64,000 nucleotides of DNA from Clostridium sp. OS1-26 (GCF_030915445.1 NZ_CP133264.1:3939208-4003207), one strand, 5' to 3'. Shown: positions 50,458 through 59,379, numbered from the stretch's first letter. Made by a program: numbers and translations. The notes: generated by a model not told the origin, from the letters alone.

Positions 50458-51276
50458 ATGTGCAAAGTTCTTAAGGTATCTAGGAGCTCTTATTACCAAT
50501 ACCTAAAAAAGAAGCCTAGCAAAAGAGATTTAGAGAATAATAACATTGCGAAAGCAATTATAGATATACACAAAGCTAGTAAAGGCCGTTATGGAGCCCA
50601 TAAGATACACGCATCTCTAAATGCAATTGGTGTAACAATCAGCATAAAAAGAACTCAAAGGTTGATGAAGAAAATCGGAGTAAAATCTGTAATAACAAAG
50701 AAATATAGACCATCTACTTCTAAGCATAAAGTAGAAGAGAAAGAAAATATACTCAAAAGAGACTTTCAAGCTGAGAGCATCAATAAGAAATGGGTAACTG
50801 ACATAACCTATATTCATACTATCAAGGATGGATGGTGTTATTTAGCCTCGGTTATGGATCTATATAGTAAGAAAATAATAGGCTACGCCATGTCCAAATC
50901 AATTGATACTACATTAGCGCTACAGGCAGTAAAAAATGCCGTAAGGCTTCAGAAGCCAACTAATAACCTTATACTTCACAGCGATTTAGGCTGTCAGTAT
51001 ATAAGCTCCGCCTTTAAAGAATATATAGTAAGCACTAATTTGATCACTCACTCTTTTAGCTCTAAGGGATGTCCTTATGACAATGCTTGTATTGAATCTT
51101 TTCATGCATCCCTTAAGAAGGAGGAGGTAAATCTTGTTACATACTTAGATTTTAATTCTGCTAGGCTTGCTATTTTTGAATATATAGAATCCTGGTACAA
51201 CATAAGAAGATTGCATAGCAGCATTGGATATATGACTCCACAAAAATGTGAAGATTTAGCTAGAAAATCTTCATAA
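50458..51276 (+). CDS. IS3-family transposase OrfB (DDE integrase), copy 2
   Basis: Identical to the protein at 1888-2706, with the DDE residues in VTDITYIH, HSDLGCQY and ACIESFHASLKKE intact. It probably functions as OrfAB. Confidence 0.92.
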   Translation: MCKVLKVSRSSYYQYLKKKPSKRDLENNNIAKAIIDIHKASKGRYGAHKIHASLNAIGVTISIKRTQRLMKKIGVKSVITKKYRPSTSKHKVEEKENILKRDFQAESINKKWVTDITYIHTIKDGWCYLASVMDLYSKKIIGYAMSKSIDTTLALQAVKNAVRLQKPTNNLILHSDLGCQYISSAFKEYIVSTNLITHSFSSKGCPYDNACIESFHASLKKEEVNLVTYLDFNSARLAIFEYIESWYNIRRLHSSIGYMTPQKCEDLARKSS

Positions 51277-52193
51277 TTTGTTCAACTTTTGGTGTCCAAG
51301 ATATTGACATAGATCCATGGTTATCATTTATAGTAGGTGCCTCATTTTTACTTATAGCAGCGCTTATTCTATATTTGAAAATAAAAACAAAATTAACAAT
51401 ATCAGCTAGTTCAAATAAAAATGCAATTAAAAAAATATCATTATCTTTACAAGGAGCATTTTCATACGGATTTATAGAAAATACTATAGCGTCAATGTAC
51501 CCTTTATTTTTATTACAACACAAATTTACTCTTTCTCAAGTGGGATATGCTTTAGGAATGTTCGTAATAGGAGGAATAGTTGGAACCATACCAATTACTT
51601 ATATTGGAGATAGAATTGGACGAGAAAAGGGTTTGATAATAAGTGTACTGATTTCAATATCAGCATTCGTAGGTATAATAGTATTCGATGGATTAATGTA
51701 TAAATTGTTCTTTTCATTTATTGCGGGAATAGGTATAGGTGCAATATATCCTATTTCGATGGCACTTGGAGTTCAAAGCTTAGATAATGAAGAAATTATA
51801 TCTGTTACATCAAATTTTAACTTCTTTTATAGTTTTGGATGTGCTGCGGGACCAGTAGTATCTTCAATTACTATGAATAGAATTGGCAGTAATTATTTGT
51901 TTAGTATAAGCTTAATGCTTTTAATAGTACTTTTGTATAATGTATTTTCAAAAACAAAATACATTACAGATAGAATTCATTTACTACAAAAAAATCAATA
52001 ACTTTAGATACATTAATTTTAGCCTGCATCTTAATTATAAATAACATGAGACTGCATCTATTTTAAAATGTAGACTCATGTATTGTGTTAAAAAATATTT
52101 TTAGAGTATGCGTTTGTGGAGTATGTGTTTGCCTTTATATTAAATATATAATTATAATATATTCGATTATAGATTATTTGCTACAATAATTAT

Positions 52194-52445
52194 TTAACCT
52201 TCAAGACCATTGGTCTGGCGGTCCATGTTTTCTACAACGATATCATAAATTTCTCCCAAAGAAGCACAATATTCAAGCACCTTCCATGGTGTATTAGTGT
52301 GAAAATGAATTTTAATCATTTCATCGTCACCAACAGCAAGCAAACAGTCACCTTTAATATTGTTTGTAATATATTCGTTGATTGCATCTTCCGAAAGATT
52401 ATGTCCCTCGATTAATAATTGGGTATCAAATTTGTATTCAAGCAT
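52194..52445 (-). CDS. Small FakA/DAK2-related stand-alone domain protein
   Basis: 83 residues: FDTQLLIEGHNLSEDAINEY, GDCLLAVGDDEMIKIHFHTN, PWKVLEYCASLGEIYDIVVE. This equals the middle region (EF..EG..GDSLVVVGD..KVHVHT..P..VLEYA...GE) of the fatty-acid kinase subunit FakA/YloV, which carries an N-terminal DhaL kinase domain absent here. Stand-alone versions are known in Clostridia, sometimes named kinase to dihydroxyacetone kinase, with no proven role. AAGGAGAGTGT precedes the ATG. Monocistronic; not obviously a fragment, because start and ribosome site are good. Confidence 0.75.
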   Translation of the reverse strand: MLEYKFDTQLLIEGHNLSEDAINEYITNNIKGDCLLAVGDDEMIKIHFHTNTPWKVLEYCASLGEIYDIVVENMDRQTNGLEG

Positions 52446-52681
52446 AATACACTCTCCTTTGTCCCTTCTATTCTACAAATTACTACTTATTGAGTTGTTT
52501 TACATCTTTCATATGTCGCATTGTCTTACATCAATGACTTAATTAATATAAAAATTATACCACACCATTAACATATATTCATAGGCGTATAGGAAATACA
52601 AAAGTTTTTCAACACCGTATTATTCAATTGTCAAAGAACATTGTTCGCATCTTTTGTTTAAATAATTGCGTTGTATTTTTT

Positions 52682-52834
52682 TCATATTAAGCATTAATCT
52701 AATAAAAGGTAAAACAAAAAGAGCATTTCTGCTCTTGGCCTTATGCAGAGTTTTTGTAATGTGACACAAAAACTCTGCATTATTCAAATCTGAATTCTAC
52801 GGTGTTCAAGTAAATTGTTCGTTTTTTAATTATT
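52682..52834. repeat. Dispersed repeat C, copy 1, with two hairpins
   Basis: About 150 bases shared with 53415-53564: ATTAATCT, AAAACAAAAAGAG, GGTGTT..AAGTAAATTGTTCG, TTTTTTA. Copy 1 has AAGAGCA/TGCTCTT (52720-52736), which on the minus strand is followed by TTTTTGTTTT, and a perfect 13-bp GCAGAGTTTTTGT stem (52745-52778). It lies just past the minus-strand GNAT gene and acts as its terminator. The rest of 52446-52681 is AT-rich without a gene. Confidence 0.65.
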
Positions 52835-52860
52835 TCTTTGAATGGGAATATTAAAGCATT

Positions 52861-53253
52861 CTACCATTTAAATAATGAAATAAATCCTTTGTTACTTCTT
52901 GATAATCCAAATCTTGAATAGAATGATTCCTCCGAAGGCTTTGTTAAAAGAATAGGGCTTAAATTATTTTCCTCAAGAAACTGCATTAAATTCTCCATTA
53001 TCTTCGTACCAATTCCTTTTCCTTGATAATCTTTATGAACAAGCAGTCTTAATATGTATGCATGCTTAATTCCATCAGAAAGTACTTGTACAAATCCTAT
53101 AAGTTTATTTGAATCATCTCTCACAGTAATCCATCCCCATGATAACTTTAATGATTCATCTAATTTTTTTGCCGAACTTAATCCCCATCCTATTGTCTTT
53201 AATAGGTTATTTAATTCATTTACATCAATTTTAGCATTTCTTTCTATTCTCAC
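52861..53253 (-). CDS. GNAT-family N-acetyltransferase
   Basis: 130 residues. Motif A: ILRLLVHKDYQGKGIGTKIM; a short motif B, PSEESFYSRFGLS. The N-terminal half (LKTIGWGLSSAKKLDESLKL) is typical of the small clostridial GNATs related to aminoglycoside-type enzymes; substrate unknown. GTG start at 53253 with GAGGTTCT upstream. Terminated in repeat C. Confidence 0.85.
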   Translation of the reverse strand: MRIERNAKIDVNELNNLLKTIGWGLSSAKKLDESLKLSWGWITVRDDSNKLIGFVQVLSDGIKHAYILRLLVHKDYQGKGIGTKIMENLMQFLEENNLSPILLTKPSEESFYSRFGLSRSNKGFISLFKW

Positions 53254-53414
53254 AGAACCTCACTCCATCCATAGTTTAATAGCATAATAACAAATAATTC
53301 TGGTATTAGTTATGCGAAAATTATACCATAAATTTCATGAACTACCAAATTGCTTTTCATTTTAAATAGATTATTGTTCATATTCTTAATTTCAATAGAT
53401 ACGTTGCATAATAT

Positions 53415-53564
53415 CATATTAAACATTAATCTGATGAAAGATAAAACAAAAAGAGTATTTTTGCTTTTGATCTTACGCACAGTAGTTGTTATGCGACATA
53501 AAAACACCCCAAAATTCAATTCATGAATAATGCGGTGTTTGAGTAAATTGTTCGTTTTTTAGTT
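53415..53564. repeat. Dispersed repeat C, copy 2
   Basis: Second, more degenerate copy (ATTAATCTGATGAAAGATAA; AAAACAAAAAGAGTATTTTT; GAGTAAATTGTTCGTTTTTT). It lies past the minus-strand AraC-GyrI gene. On the minus strand it offers an AAAAGC..ACTCTTTTTG hairpin with a T-tail. Confidence 0.6.
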
Positions 53565-53610
53565 ATGACGTTAAATTGTAAAATAGAAATTATGCAAATT
53601 TAATAATGTT

Positions 53611-54483
53611 TTAATAAGTCTTTTTTATGACAGGTATCCACACTTCGCATCGATAGTCTGCATCTCTATTACCATAATACCTTTCCATTTCAGGAGCATC
53701 AGCATGCTCATAATTTGATGCTGGAAACCATTCAGAACTAATTCTTTTCCATACTTCATGTATATCTTCATCACGATTACCGTCAACTTCAAAAATAGCC
53801 CATGTCAATGCTGGTATTTCTAAAACCTTAAACTCTTCTGGAATATTCGTATTAGGCATATCACAGGCTATCATATATCTCATAGAACCATCTTCAGGAT
53901 TATGAGCAAAAAGGATACCTGCATCCAAAAGTCCATTTTCAGGTTTTCCAGAAATTTTTATTATTTTTGCACTAGTCCCTTCAGTAACACATTTTTCCCA
54001 AAACTCAGGAATCTCCCTATAACATTTACCATCAACAACATTAGTCTTAAAGTCCTTACCAAACATTTTAAAAGATTCTTTTTCAATTATTTTATAATTC
54101 ATTTCTTTATCACCCTTCATAGTAATTTGGATTGATAGACGACCAAAAGATTTTAGTTTAACTCCTGACTTGCGCGCAGCCGATGGAGTGACACCATGAA
54201 GTCTTTGGAAGGCTTTTGTAAATGCTTCTGATGTTTCATAACCATACTTAAAGGCAATATCTGTAATTTTTTCATTTGAACATGTCAGCTCTTGTGCTGC
54301 AAGTGTTAATCTCCTATTACGTATATATTCACCAATAGTAAAGCCTGTTAACATACTAAACATACGCTGGAAATGAAATGTTGATGAATACGCACTTTGA
54401 GCAATCTTGTCATAGTTAATTTCATCTAAGATATTGTCCTCCATATAGTTAATTGCGTTTTGCATACTACGTAACCAATCCAT
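53611..54483 (-). CDS. AraC regulator with GyrI-like effector-binding domain
   Basis: 290 residues from the ATG at 54483, six bases after GAGGAGG (an in-frame TTG overlaps that site). HTH pair: ILDEINYDKIAQSAYSSTFH; ITDIAFKYGYETSEAFTKAF; HGVTPSAARKSG. GyrI-like domain from about 130 (MNYKIIEKESFKMFGKDF) to WIPVIKK. It is a close paralogue of the gene at 15912 in both domains and in layout. Such two-domain proteins activate multidrug resistance or stress genes when a ligand fills the GyrI pocket. No target gene is adjacent. Confidence 0.88.
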   Translation of the reverse strand: MDWLRSMQNAINYMEDNILDEINYDKIAQSAYSSTFHFQRMFSMLTGFTIGEYIRNRRLTLAAQELTCSNEKITDIAFKYGYETSEAFTKAFQRLHGVTPSAARKSGVKLKSFGRLSIQITMKGDKEMNYKIIEKESFKMFGKDFKTNVVDGKCYREIPEFWEKCVTEGTSAKIIKISGKPENGLLDAGILFAHNPEDGSMRYMIACDMPNTNIPEEFKVLEIPALTWAIFEVDGNRDEDIHEVWKRISSEWFPASNYEHADAPEMERYYGNRDADYRCEVWIPVIKKTY

Positions 54484-54777
54484 ATCTATCCTCCTCAATT
54501 AAGATGATAACATTTATATTATTATTTAAGCCTGTTTTTAAATGCTAATAAATGTCCTATTTTATATAGTGTCGCGTATACTAAATACAACAAATATAAA
54601 TAATACTACAATTTTATCTTCAGAGTACTTCAATATTAATTATTATAAAAATAATTTTAACACCTCATTATTCAATTTTCAAAGGTCATTTTTTTGTATA
54701 ATATATTACAGTAGTTATGTCGTATATTTATCATAAGCCGAACTAACAACAAGTTATTAATAAGGAGAATTTGAATT

Positions 54778-55752
54778 ATGAAAAATAATTTAAAGAGGCC
54801 AATTTATATTGAGGAATATGTATCAATTGATGATATCGATCAATATCTATTTCACTCTGGTACAAAGTATGATAATCCAGTAATATTATATCTACATGGT
54901 GGGCCTGGCAGCCCTGAATCAATATTTGCACATGCATTTCAAGAAAAATGGGAAGATATTTTTACAGTAGTTCATTACGATCAACGGGGCTCCGGAAAAA
55001 CTCTTACTAAGAATCCAGATAAATATCCTACAATTGATTTGCTGATAAAGGATTTGTATGAAACTATTCAATATCTAAAGAAAAAATATAATAAAGAAAA
55101 GATAGTTTTACTTGGCCATTCTTGGGGCAGTGTTTTAGGAAATACTTTTATAAAGCGATATCCAGAAGAAGTAGCTTATTATATTGGAGTTGGACAGGTT
55201 ATTAATATGTTTGAAAATGAGCGTGTTGGCTACGAAAAGGTTAAGGAATTAATTATACAGGCTAATGATAATAAATCTCTAAAAAAGCTTGAGCTTTTAG
55301 GTGATTATCCTGGAGACAAATTTGATAGTAAAAGCTTTAAAAAGTGTATGCAAGTACGTAAACTTCAAGGTAAATACAACTTAGCTGTTAATATGGATCT
55401 TTCAATATGTAAAACTGCATTTAAAAGTCCCATTTTTAAATTGTCGGATATTTCTGCAATGATAAAAGGGATTAAAGCAAATGAAAAAATATTAGATTAT
55501 TTAGGAGCCTTTGACTTAAATTCAGAATGTGCAGAATATAAAATGCCAATTTATTATATTCTAGGCGGAAATGATTGGCAGACACCCTATGTTATTGCTA
55601 AGGAATACTTTAATAAAATCAATGCCCCATATAAAGAGTTCTATTTAATACCTGATGCTGGACATATGACAATGCTGGATCAGCCTCAATTATTTTTTGA
55701 TACAATATTAGAAATAAATAATAGAGAGAAGTCAAGAATTTCTACGTATTAG
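54778..55752 (+). CDS. Alpha/beta hydrolase, proline iminopeptidase-like
   Basis: 324 residues. HGGPGSPESI is the oxyanion-hole motif of prolyl aminopeptidases, YDQRGSGKT follows, the nucleophile is in LLGHSWGSVLGN, and the acid and His are in YILGGNDWQTPY and PDAGHMTML. Possible roles are release of N-terminal Pro or hydrolysis of other small substrates. The last 5 or so residues (SRISTY) look replaced: just here the DNA also encodes, in another frame, the tail of a glyoxalase-type protein, so the 3' end may be a deletion junction. AAGGAGAATTTG precedes the ATG. Confidence 0.85.
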   Translation: MKNNLKRPIYIEEYVSIDDIDQYLFHSGTKYDNPVILYLHGGPGSPESIFAHAFQEKWEDIFTVVHYDQRGSGKTLTKNPDKYPTIDLLIKDLYETIQYLKKKYNKEKIVLLGHSWGSVLGNTFIKRYPEEVAYYIGVGQVINMFENERVGYEKVKELIIQANDNKSLKKLELLGDYPGDKFDSKSFKKCMQVRKLQGKYNLAVNMDLSICKTAFKSPIFKLSDISAMIKGIKANEKILDYLGAFDLNSECAEYKMPIYYILGGNDWQTPYVIAKEYFNKINAPYKEFYLIPDAGHMTMLDQPQLFFDTILEINNREKSRISTY

Positions 55753-55793
55753 ATCCAAATGGATTAAAAATTCAGTTCCTAGAGAATATTTAA
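55740..55793 (+). pseudogene. VOC/glyoxalase-family C-terminal tail
   Basis: Frame reads FYVLDPNGLKIQFLENI and TAA. YxxDPxGxxIxFxE is the final strand of vicinal-oxygen-chelate proteins, with the metal Glu. It overlaps the end of the hydrolase gene in another frame, so a VOC gene once ended here and was mostly deleted. Confidence 0.5.
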
Positions 55794-55796
55794 TAG

Positions 55797-55839
55797 CAGG
55801 TTCACTTCACTAGAAATGGGATTAGCGAAGTGAACTTGC
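55797..55839 (+). terminator. Hairpin after the hydrolase/VOC remnant
   Basis: CAGGTTCACTTC (55797-55808, approximate) and GAAGTGAACTTG (to 55839) pair over about 12 bases with one G-U. Probably the original VOC-gene terminator. Confidence 0.6.
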
Positions 55840-55893
55840 TAATCTGCCCTCATGACCGTTAATGAAAAATAAAATCCTAATTAAATAAGATTT

Positions 55894-56154
55894 TTATTTG
55901 CTAGCTGCTTCAAATGCGTCTATAAGCTGCTTCTTAGAGGTAGCTCCCTCATGGATTTTAACTCCATTAACAAAGTAGGTAGGAACATAATAATAATCAT
56001 ATTGCTTGGCTACCGACGGCTCAGCCTCTTCATCCACTATTTTAACTTCAATATCTGCGTATTTTGGATTTTCCCTCTTTATTTCTTCTATCCAAGAAGC
56101 TGCATTTTTGCAGTGAGGGCACCAACTAGTGATAAGCATCATTATGGTTTTCAC
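55894..56154 (-). CDS. Thioredoxin/glutaredoxin-like protein
   Basis: 86 residues. Active site CPHC in TSWCPHCKNAASWIEE, cis-Pro in YYVPTYFVNG, and the short C-terminal KKQLIDAFEAA helix. Acts in cytoplasmic dithiol-disulfide exchange; the size fits glutaredoxin-like thioredoxins of Clostridia. GGAGTTGATTAG precedes the ATG. An AAAATAAAATC/GATTTTTATTT hairpin at about 55866-55898 overlaps its end and serves as terminator. Confidence 0.88.
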   Translation of the reverse strand: MKTIMMLITSWCPHCKNAASWIEEIKRENPKYADIEVKIVDEEAEPSVAKQYDYYYVPTYFVNGVKIHEGATSKKQLIDAFEAASK

Positions 56155-56180
56155 TTCTAATCAACTCCTATTTTTTTTAT

Positions 56181-56375
56181 TTAATATACTTTAAGATAAA
56201 AATTACAGTTTATTGTTTGTTTCTTTGTAATAAAATATTCTAACTTACCTATAAGTAGACTCAAGGTAGTACCAAACATTCTAGCTTGCCGAGTTCTATC
56301 CTTATATCTATTCTTCATACTTCTGTGAAAAGGCTCAACAAGCAGTTGGTTACTGCAAGTTGAATCTTAAAATGT
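56181..56375 (-). pseudogene. DDE transposase, C-terminal fragment
   Basis: Minus-strand reading: STCSNQLLVEPFHRSMKNRY, KDRTRQARMFGTTLSLLIGK, LEYFITKKQ and the stop at 56181. NxLVExFHRxxKxR is the catalytic-Glu region of DDE transposases of the IS6/ISNCY kind. No N-terminal part and no ends are seen, so it is a relic. Confidence 0.55.
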
Positions 56376-56440
56376 CTATGTACAAAGTTTTTACTTGACT
56401 ATGTAGTATGTCCTAATTATATTTTAGACAGTTTCTGCAC

Positions 56441-56758
56441 TTACTTATCAGAGTCAATAGTAATTGTATAATGAACATAAACGTCAGGACAACCTTTTAC
56501 AGGAAGCCAATATTTAATTTTTTCAGTTCCTACATTGAGTATTTGCGCAGTGTTTGTAGAAATAGCTTCATTTGCTTTACAGCCTTTATGAGCTTCAGGA
56601 GCTCCGATTGCAAAACATGGCACTTCTGTTTTCATTCCTATGTTATGAGCAGTTTCATTAACAGCTAATACTGTTTTGTTTTTATGAATCAAGCGAACAG
56701 GAGCAGGAAAGCTATCCCACATCATATGAAAAGCTTCTATAACTTTTTGATCAACCAT
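56441..56758 (-). CDS. Small conserved protein, PAS-like, unknown role
   Basis: 105 residues: EAFHMMWDSFPAPVRLIHKN, KTVLAVNETAHNIGMKTEVP, CFAIGAPEAHKGCKANEAIS, ILNVGTEKIKYWLPVKGCPD. The order (a sensing loop AVNETA followed by HKGC and a final YWLPVKG strand) resembles PAS domains that bind haem or FeS near Cys, here C48, C59 and C90. AGGAGGAATTATAA precedes the ATG. Not assigned; it is possibly a single-domain sensor. Confidence 0.6.
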   Translation of the reverse strand: MVDQKVIEAFHMMWDSFPAPVRLIHKNKTVLAVNETAHNIGMKTEVPCFAIGAPEAHKGCKANEAISTNTAQILNVGTEKIKYWLPVKGCPDVYVHYTITIDSDK

Positions 56759-56857
56759 TTATAATTCCTCCTATGTAAATGCATTGTAGTTAGTTTACAT
56801 AACTAATTATACTAATTGCCTATAATATTTGTCCATATAAGATTTATACTGACACAC

Positions 56858-56884
56858 AAAAGTAGGATTAAAACCTACTTTTTT
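56858..56884 (+). terminator. Intrinsic terminator upstream of dapL
   Basis: AAAAGTAGG (56858-56866) and CCTACTTTT (56874-56882) with TTTTTT. It works on the plus strand, although no plus-strand gene lies in the preceding 1 kb. So it either stops readthrough or belongs to a short leader that starts in the 56759-56850 gap. No lysine riboswitch was recognised. Confidence 0.65.
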
Positions 56885-57025
56885 ATTTTATATTTTTTTA
56901 GTAATAGACTCGTAAAGGGTTTTATGGTTATGGGATGAGAGTAACATAATATGGCTTAACTGAGTAAGATATCTTATAGCGAACAAATGAAATAGGCAGA
57001 AAAAATGCTATAAGGAGGCTATCAT

Positions 57026-58240
57026 ATGTACAAAATTAATGATAATTATTTGAAGCTGCCAGGAAGATATTTATTTTCATTCATAGGAAAGAGAGTAGCT
57101 GCCTTTATGGAGAAGCATCCTGATAAGAAGGTTATCCTTTTGGGAATTGGTGATGTAACTCAACCATTAGCGCCAACTATCGTTAATACGCTACATTGTG
57201 CAGTTGATGAAATGAAAAATGCAGATACTTTCAAAGGATATGCACCAAATTTAGGTTACGAATTTTTACAAAATGCAATTGTAAAAGGTGATTACACATC
57301 CCGAGGTGTTGATATTTCAACAGATGAAATATTCGTAAGTGATGGTGCAAAATGTGATGCAGGTAATATTCAAGAAATATTCAGTATAGATAATAAAATT
57401 GCTATTTGTGATCCTATGTACCCTGTATACTTAGATATAAATGTAATGGCTGGAAGAACAGGAACATATGATGAAACTACGCAAAGGTGGAGTGATGTTA
57501 TCTATATGCCATGTACTCCAGATAATAATTTTACACCAGAGCTTCCAAAGGAGACACCAGATATTATTTATCTATGTTTTCCTAACAATCCAACAGGGGC
57601 AGCAATTACAAAAGATCAGCTTCAAGTTTGGGTTGATTATGCGAATAAGGTAGGAGCAGTTATTATATATGATGCAGCATATGAAGCGTATATTTCAGAG
57701 GATAATGTACCACATACAATTTATGAATGTGAAGGTGCAAAAACTTGTGCTATTGAGCTAAAGAGTTTCTCGAAGAATGCTGGATTTACAGGGGTAAGAC
57801 TTGGATATACAGTTGTTCCAAAGGATTTGAAATGTTCTAATGTTTCCTTAAATGCACTTTGGGCTAGACGTCATACAACAAAATATAATGGAGCACCTTA
57901 TATAGTTCAAAGAGCAGGGGAAGCTGTTTACTCTAAGAATGTAAGAGAGCAGATAAAAAAGCAAATTGATTATTATATGAATAATGCAAAAGTAATCTGT
58001 GAAGGGTTAAAGTCAGCAGGTTATTATGTATTTGGTGGTGTAAATGCACCATATATCTGGTTGAAGACACCAAATGATATGACTTCCTGGGAGTTTTTCG
58101 ATTATTTATTGGAAAATGCAAATGTTGTAGGTACGCCAGGAGTCGGATTTGGTCCACAGGGAGAAGGATATTTTCGACTTACAGCATTCGGTACTTATGA
58201 AAATACATTGGAGGCTATTGAGAGAATTAAGAAACTGTAG
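57026..58240 (+). CDS. dapL: LL-diaminopimelate aminotransferase DapL
   Basis: 404 residues, full length. Converts tetrahydrodipicolinate directly to LL-diaminopimelate with glutamate as amino donor, for lysine and cell-wall synthesis. PLP fold type [45 protein letters not shown], and the Schiff-base Lys in [20 protein letters not shown]. The end, [20 protein letters not shown], is specific for the DapL group. ATAAGGAGGC precedes the ATG. Monocistronic; a long bidirectional hairpin follows. Confidence 0.96.
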   Translation: MYKINDNYLKLPGRYLFSFIGKRVAAFMEKHPDKKVILLGIGDVTQPLAPTIVNTLHCAVDEMKNADTFKGYAPNLGYEFLQNAIVKGDYTSRGVDISTDEIFVSDGAKCDAGNIQEIFSIDNKIAICDPMYPVYLDINVMAGRTGTYDETTQRWSDVIYMPCTPDNNFTPELPKETPDIIYLCFPNNPTGAAITKDQLQVWVDYANKVGAVIIYDAAYEAYISEDNVPHTIYECEGAKTCAIELKSFSKNAGFTGVRLGYTVVPKDLKCSNVSLNALWARRHTTKYNGAPYIVQRAGEAVYSKNVREQIKKQIDYYMNNAKVICEGLKSAGYYVFGGVNAPYIWLKTPNDMTSWEFFDYLLENANVVGTPGVGFGPQGEGYFRLTAFGTYENTLEAIERIKKL

Positions 58241-58256
58241 GAAGATAAAAATATAA

Positions 58257-58335
58257 AAGGCCAATTCTTAATATAGAAAAACTAGCTAGAAAGTTAACTT
58301 TCGGTCTAGTAACCCTATATAAAGAATTGGCCTTA
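58257..58335. terminator. Long bidirectional terminator between convergent genes
   Basis: AAGGCCAATTCTT and AAGAATTGGCCTT enclose a smaller CTAG..CTAG hairpin with AAAGTT/AACTTT. It separates dapL from the minus-strand PHP gene. Confidence 0.8.
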
Positions 58336-58366
58336 AACTTAAGTATACTAAAAATTCAAATTGGCA

Positions 58367-59089
58367 TTAAAAATTTTTCCCTTTAGATCTTAGGAAATCA
58401 AGAAACTCTTCCTTGTTTCTATTTATAATTAATTCTTCAGGCATATCTATCTGCTTCAGCATACTTAAGGCAGCATCGAAATTACCTATATTGAGGCAAA
58501 AATGCGCATCACTATTTAATATTATCCTTACTCCATATTCTTTGCATAGACGAGCTATTCTAGTGCAGTTCTTTTCGCTTCCAATTCTTGAGCTTACAAA
58601 GGAACTATTATTTATTTCAATAAGTATGTTTTTTTCTTTTGCTTTTTTTACTAATTCCTCTTCGTGAATTGGGAATTTAGGATTGCCTGAATGACCTATA
58701 ATATGTACATTAGGGTTATCCATAACTTTTAAAAAGGCAGAAGTATTTAAATCAGCATTTTCATTTGCTTCCATTACTGGTTCGTGGATACTTGCTATTA
58801 ATATATCCATTTGTTTTTGAAGAGATATTGGTAAGTCTAAGTTTCCTTCATAATCTATAATGTTGGCTTCGCAGCCATAAAGCATAGTAACACCAAAAAG
58901 TTCTTTGGGAAGTACCTTGAAATTCCCAAAGTACCATTCATGAGGAGCTCCAGGCATGGAAGATCCATGATCTGTGGTACCTAAAAGTTGAAGCCCTTTT
59001 TCGCTGGCACATTTTGCATTTTCTAATAAAGTTGAGTAGGCATGCCCACTGGTTATAGTATGAGTGTGCATATCAAGAAGACATTTCAT
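58367..59089 (-). CDS. PHP-domain phosphatase (YcdX family)
   Basis: 240 residues. The trinuclear metal site is visible: DMHTHTITSGHAYST, GTTDHGSSMPGAPHEWYF, GCEANI, ILIASIHEP, IGHSGNPKFP, LNSDAHFC. The family contains phosphatases acting on small phosphate esters; substrate not set. The ATG at 59089 follows AAAGGAGTAATA. Its 3' end meets dapL at a shared terminator. Confidence 0.9.
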   Translation of the reverse strand: MKCLLDMHTHTITSGHAYSTLLENAKCASEKGLQLLGTTDHGSSMPGAPHEWYFGNFKVLPKELFGVTMLYGCEANIIDYEGNLDLPISLQKQMDILIASIHEPVMEANENADLNTSAFLKVMDNPNVHIIGHSGNPKFPIHEEELVKKAKEKNILIEINNSSFVSSRIGSEKNCTRIARLCKEYGVRIILNSDAHFCLNIGNFDAALSMLKQIDMPEELIINRNKEEFLDFLRSKGKNF

Positions 59090-59298
59090 ATATATTACTC
59101 CTTTCAGGTTATAATTAAAATTAATATCATTTTTATTATATATTATAATTTATATTTAAGTCAGTTAATTGCTTACTTTTAAAAACAAATTAACAATCAT
59201 AATATGTGCTGTAAGCAATGAATTGAAAATGGACAAGTAAAGTTGACGGAAGATTTGACGAAATGCCTAGTTAGGATAATTATAGATATTCAAAATAA

Positions 59299-59310
59299 GA
59301 ACAAATGTTT
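59299..59310. promoter_or_regulatory. Possible LexA box upstream of the Rpn-type gene
   Basis: GAAC-AAAT-GTTT, close to the Firmicute SOS box GAACnnnnGTTC with one mismatch, 70-80 bases upstream of the nuclease ATG. Weak on its own. Confidence 0.3.
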
Positions 59311-59379
59311 GTATAAAACCTGAAAATTATACTAATACTATATATAAGAAATATTTGGTATAATCAAAGGAGAAATAAT

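Larger units (their letters stand above)
50059..51317 (+). mobile_element. IS3-family insertion sequence, copy 2 (IS150-like)
   Basis: 1259 bp, same sequence as 1489-2747 as far as I can compare. Flanked by a direct TGG (50056-50058 and 51318-51320), the 3-bp target duplication expected for this IS group. Ends TG...CA with imperfect inverted repeats. The clean duplication and reconstructable host gene show a recent, single transposition. Confidence 0.95.
49561..52001 (+). pseudogene. MFS transporter interrupted by an IS3-family element
   Basis: The TTG at 49561 follows AAGGAGGTCC. N-part to 50058: 166 codons with about five membrane helices (YLMAFLIGSAIGIIIPLTSI; GFGVSFHLVGTQTALHRFTD). The reading continues at 51321 after the IS and one copy of TGG: LSFIVGASFLLIAALILYLK, then VGYALGMFVIGGIVGTIPIT and GDRIGREKG (the MFS A-motif repeat). 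Removing the IS and one TGG restores an exact 392-residue, 12-helix MFS drug-type exporter. So the gene was intact until recently. The downstream half has internal starts but is unlikely to function alone. Confidence 0.93.

Noticed and set aside
54542..54736. 64-codon plus-strand frame rich in Asn, Ile and Tyr
   Set aside because: Typical of random AT-rich spacer DNA; no ribosome site or family.
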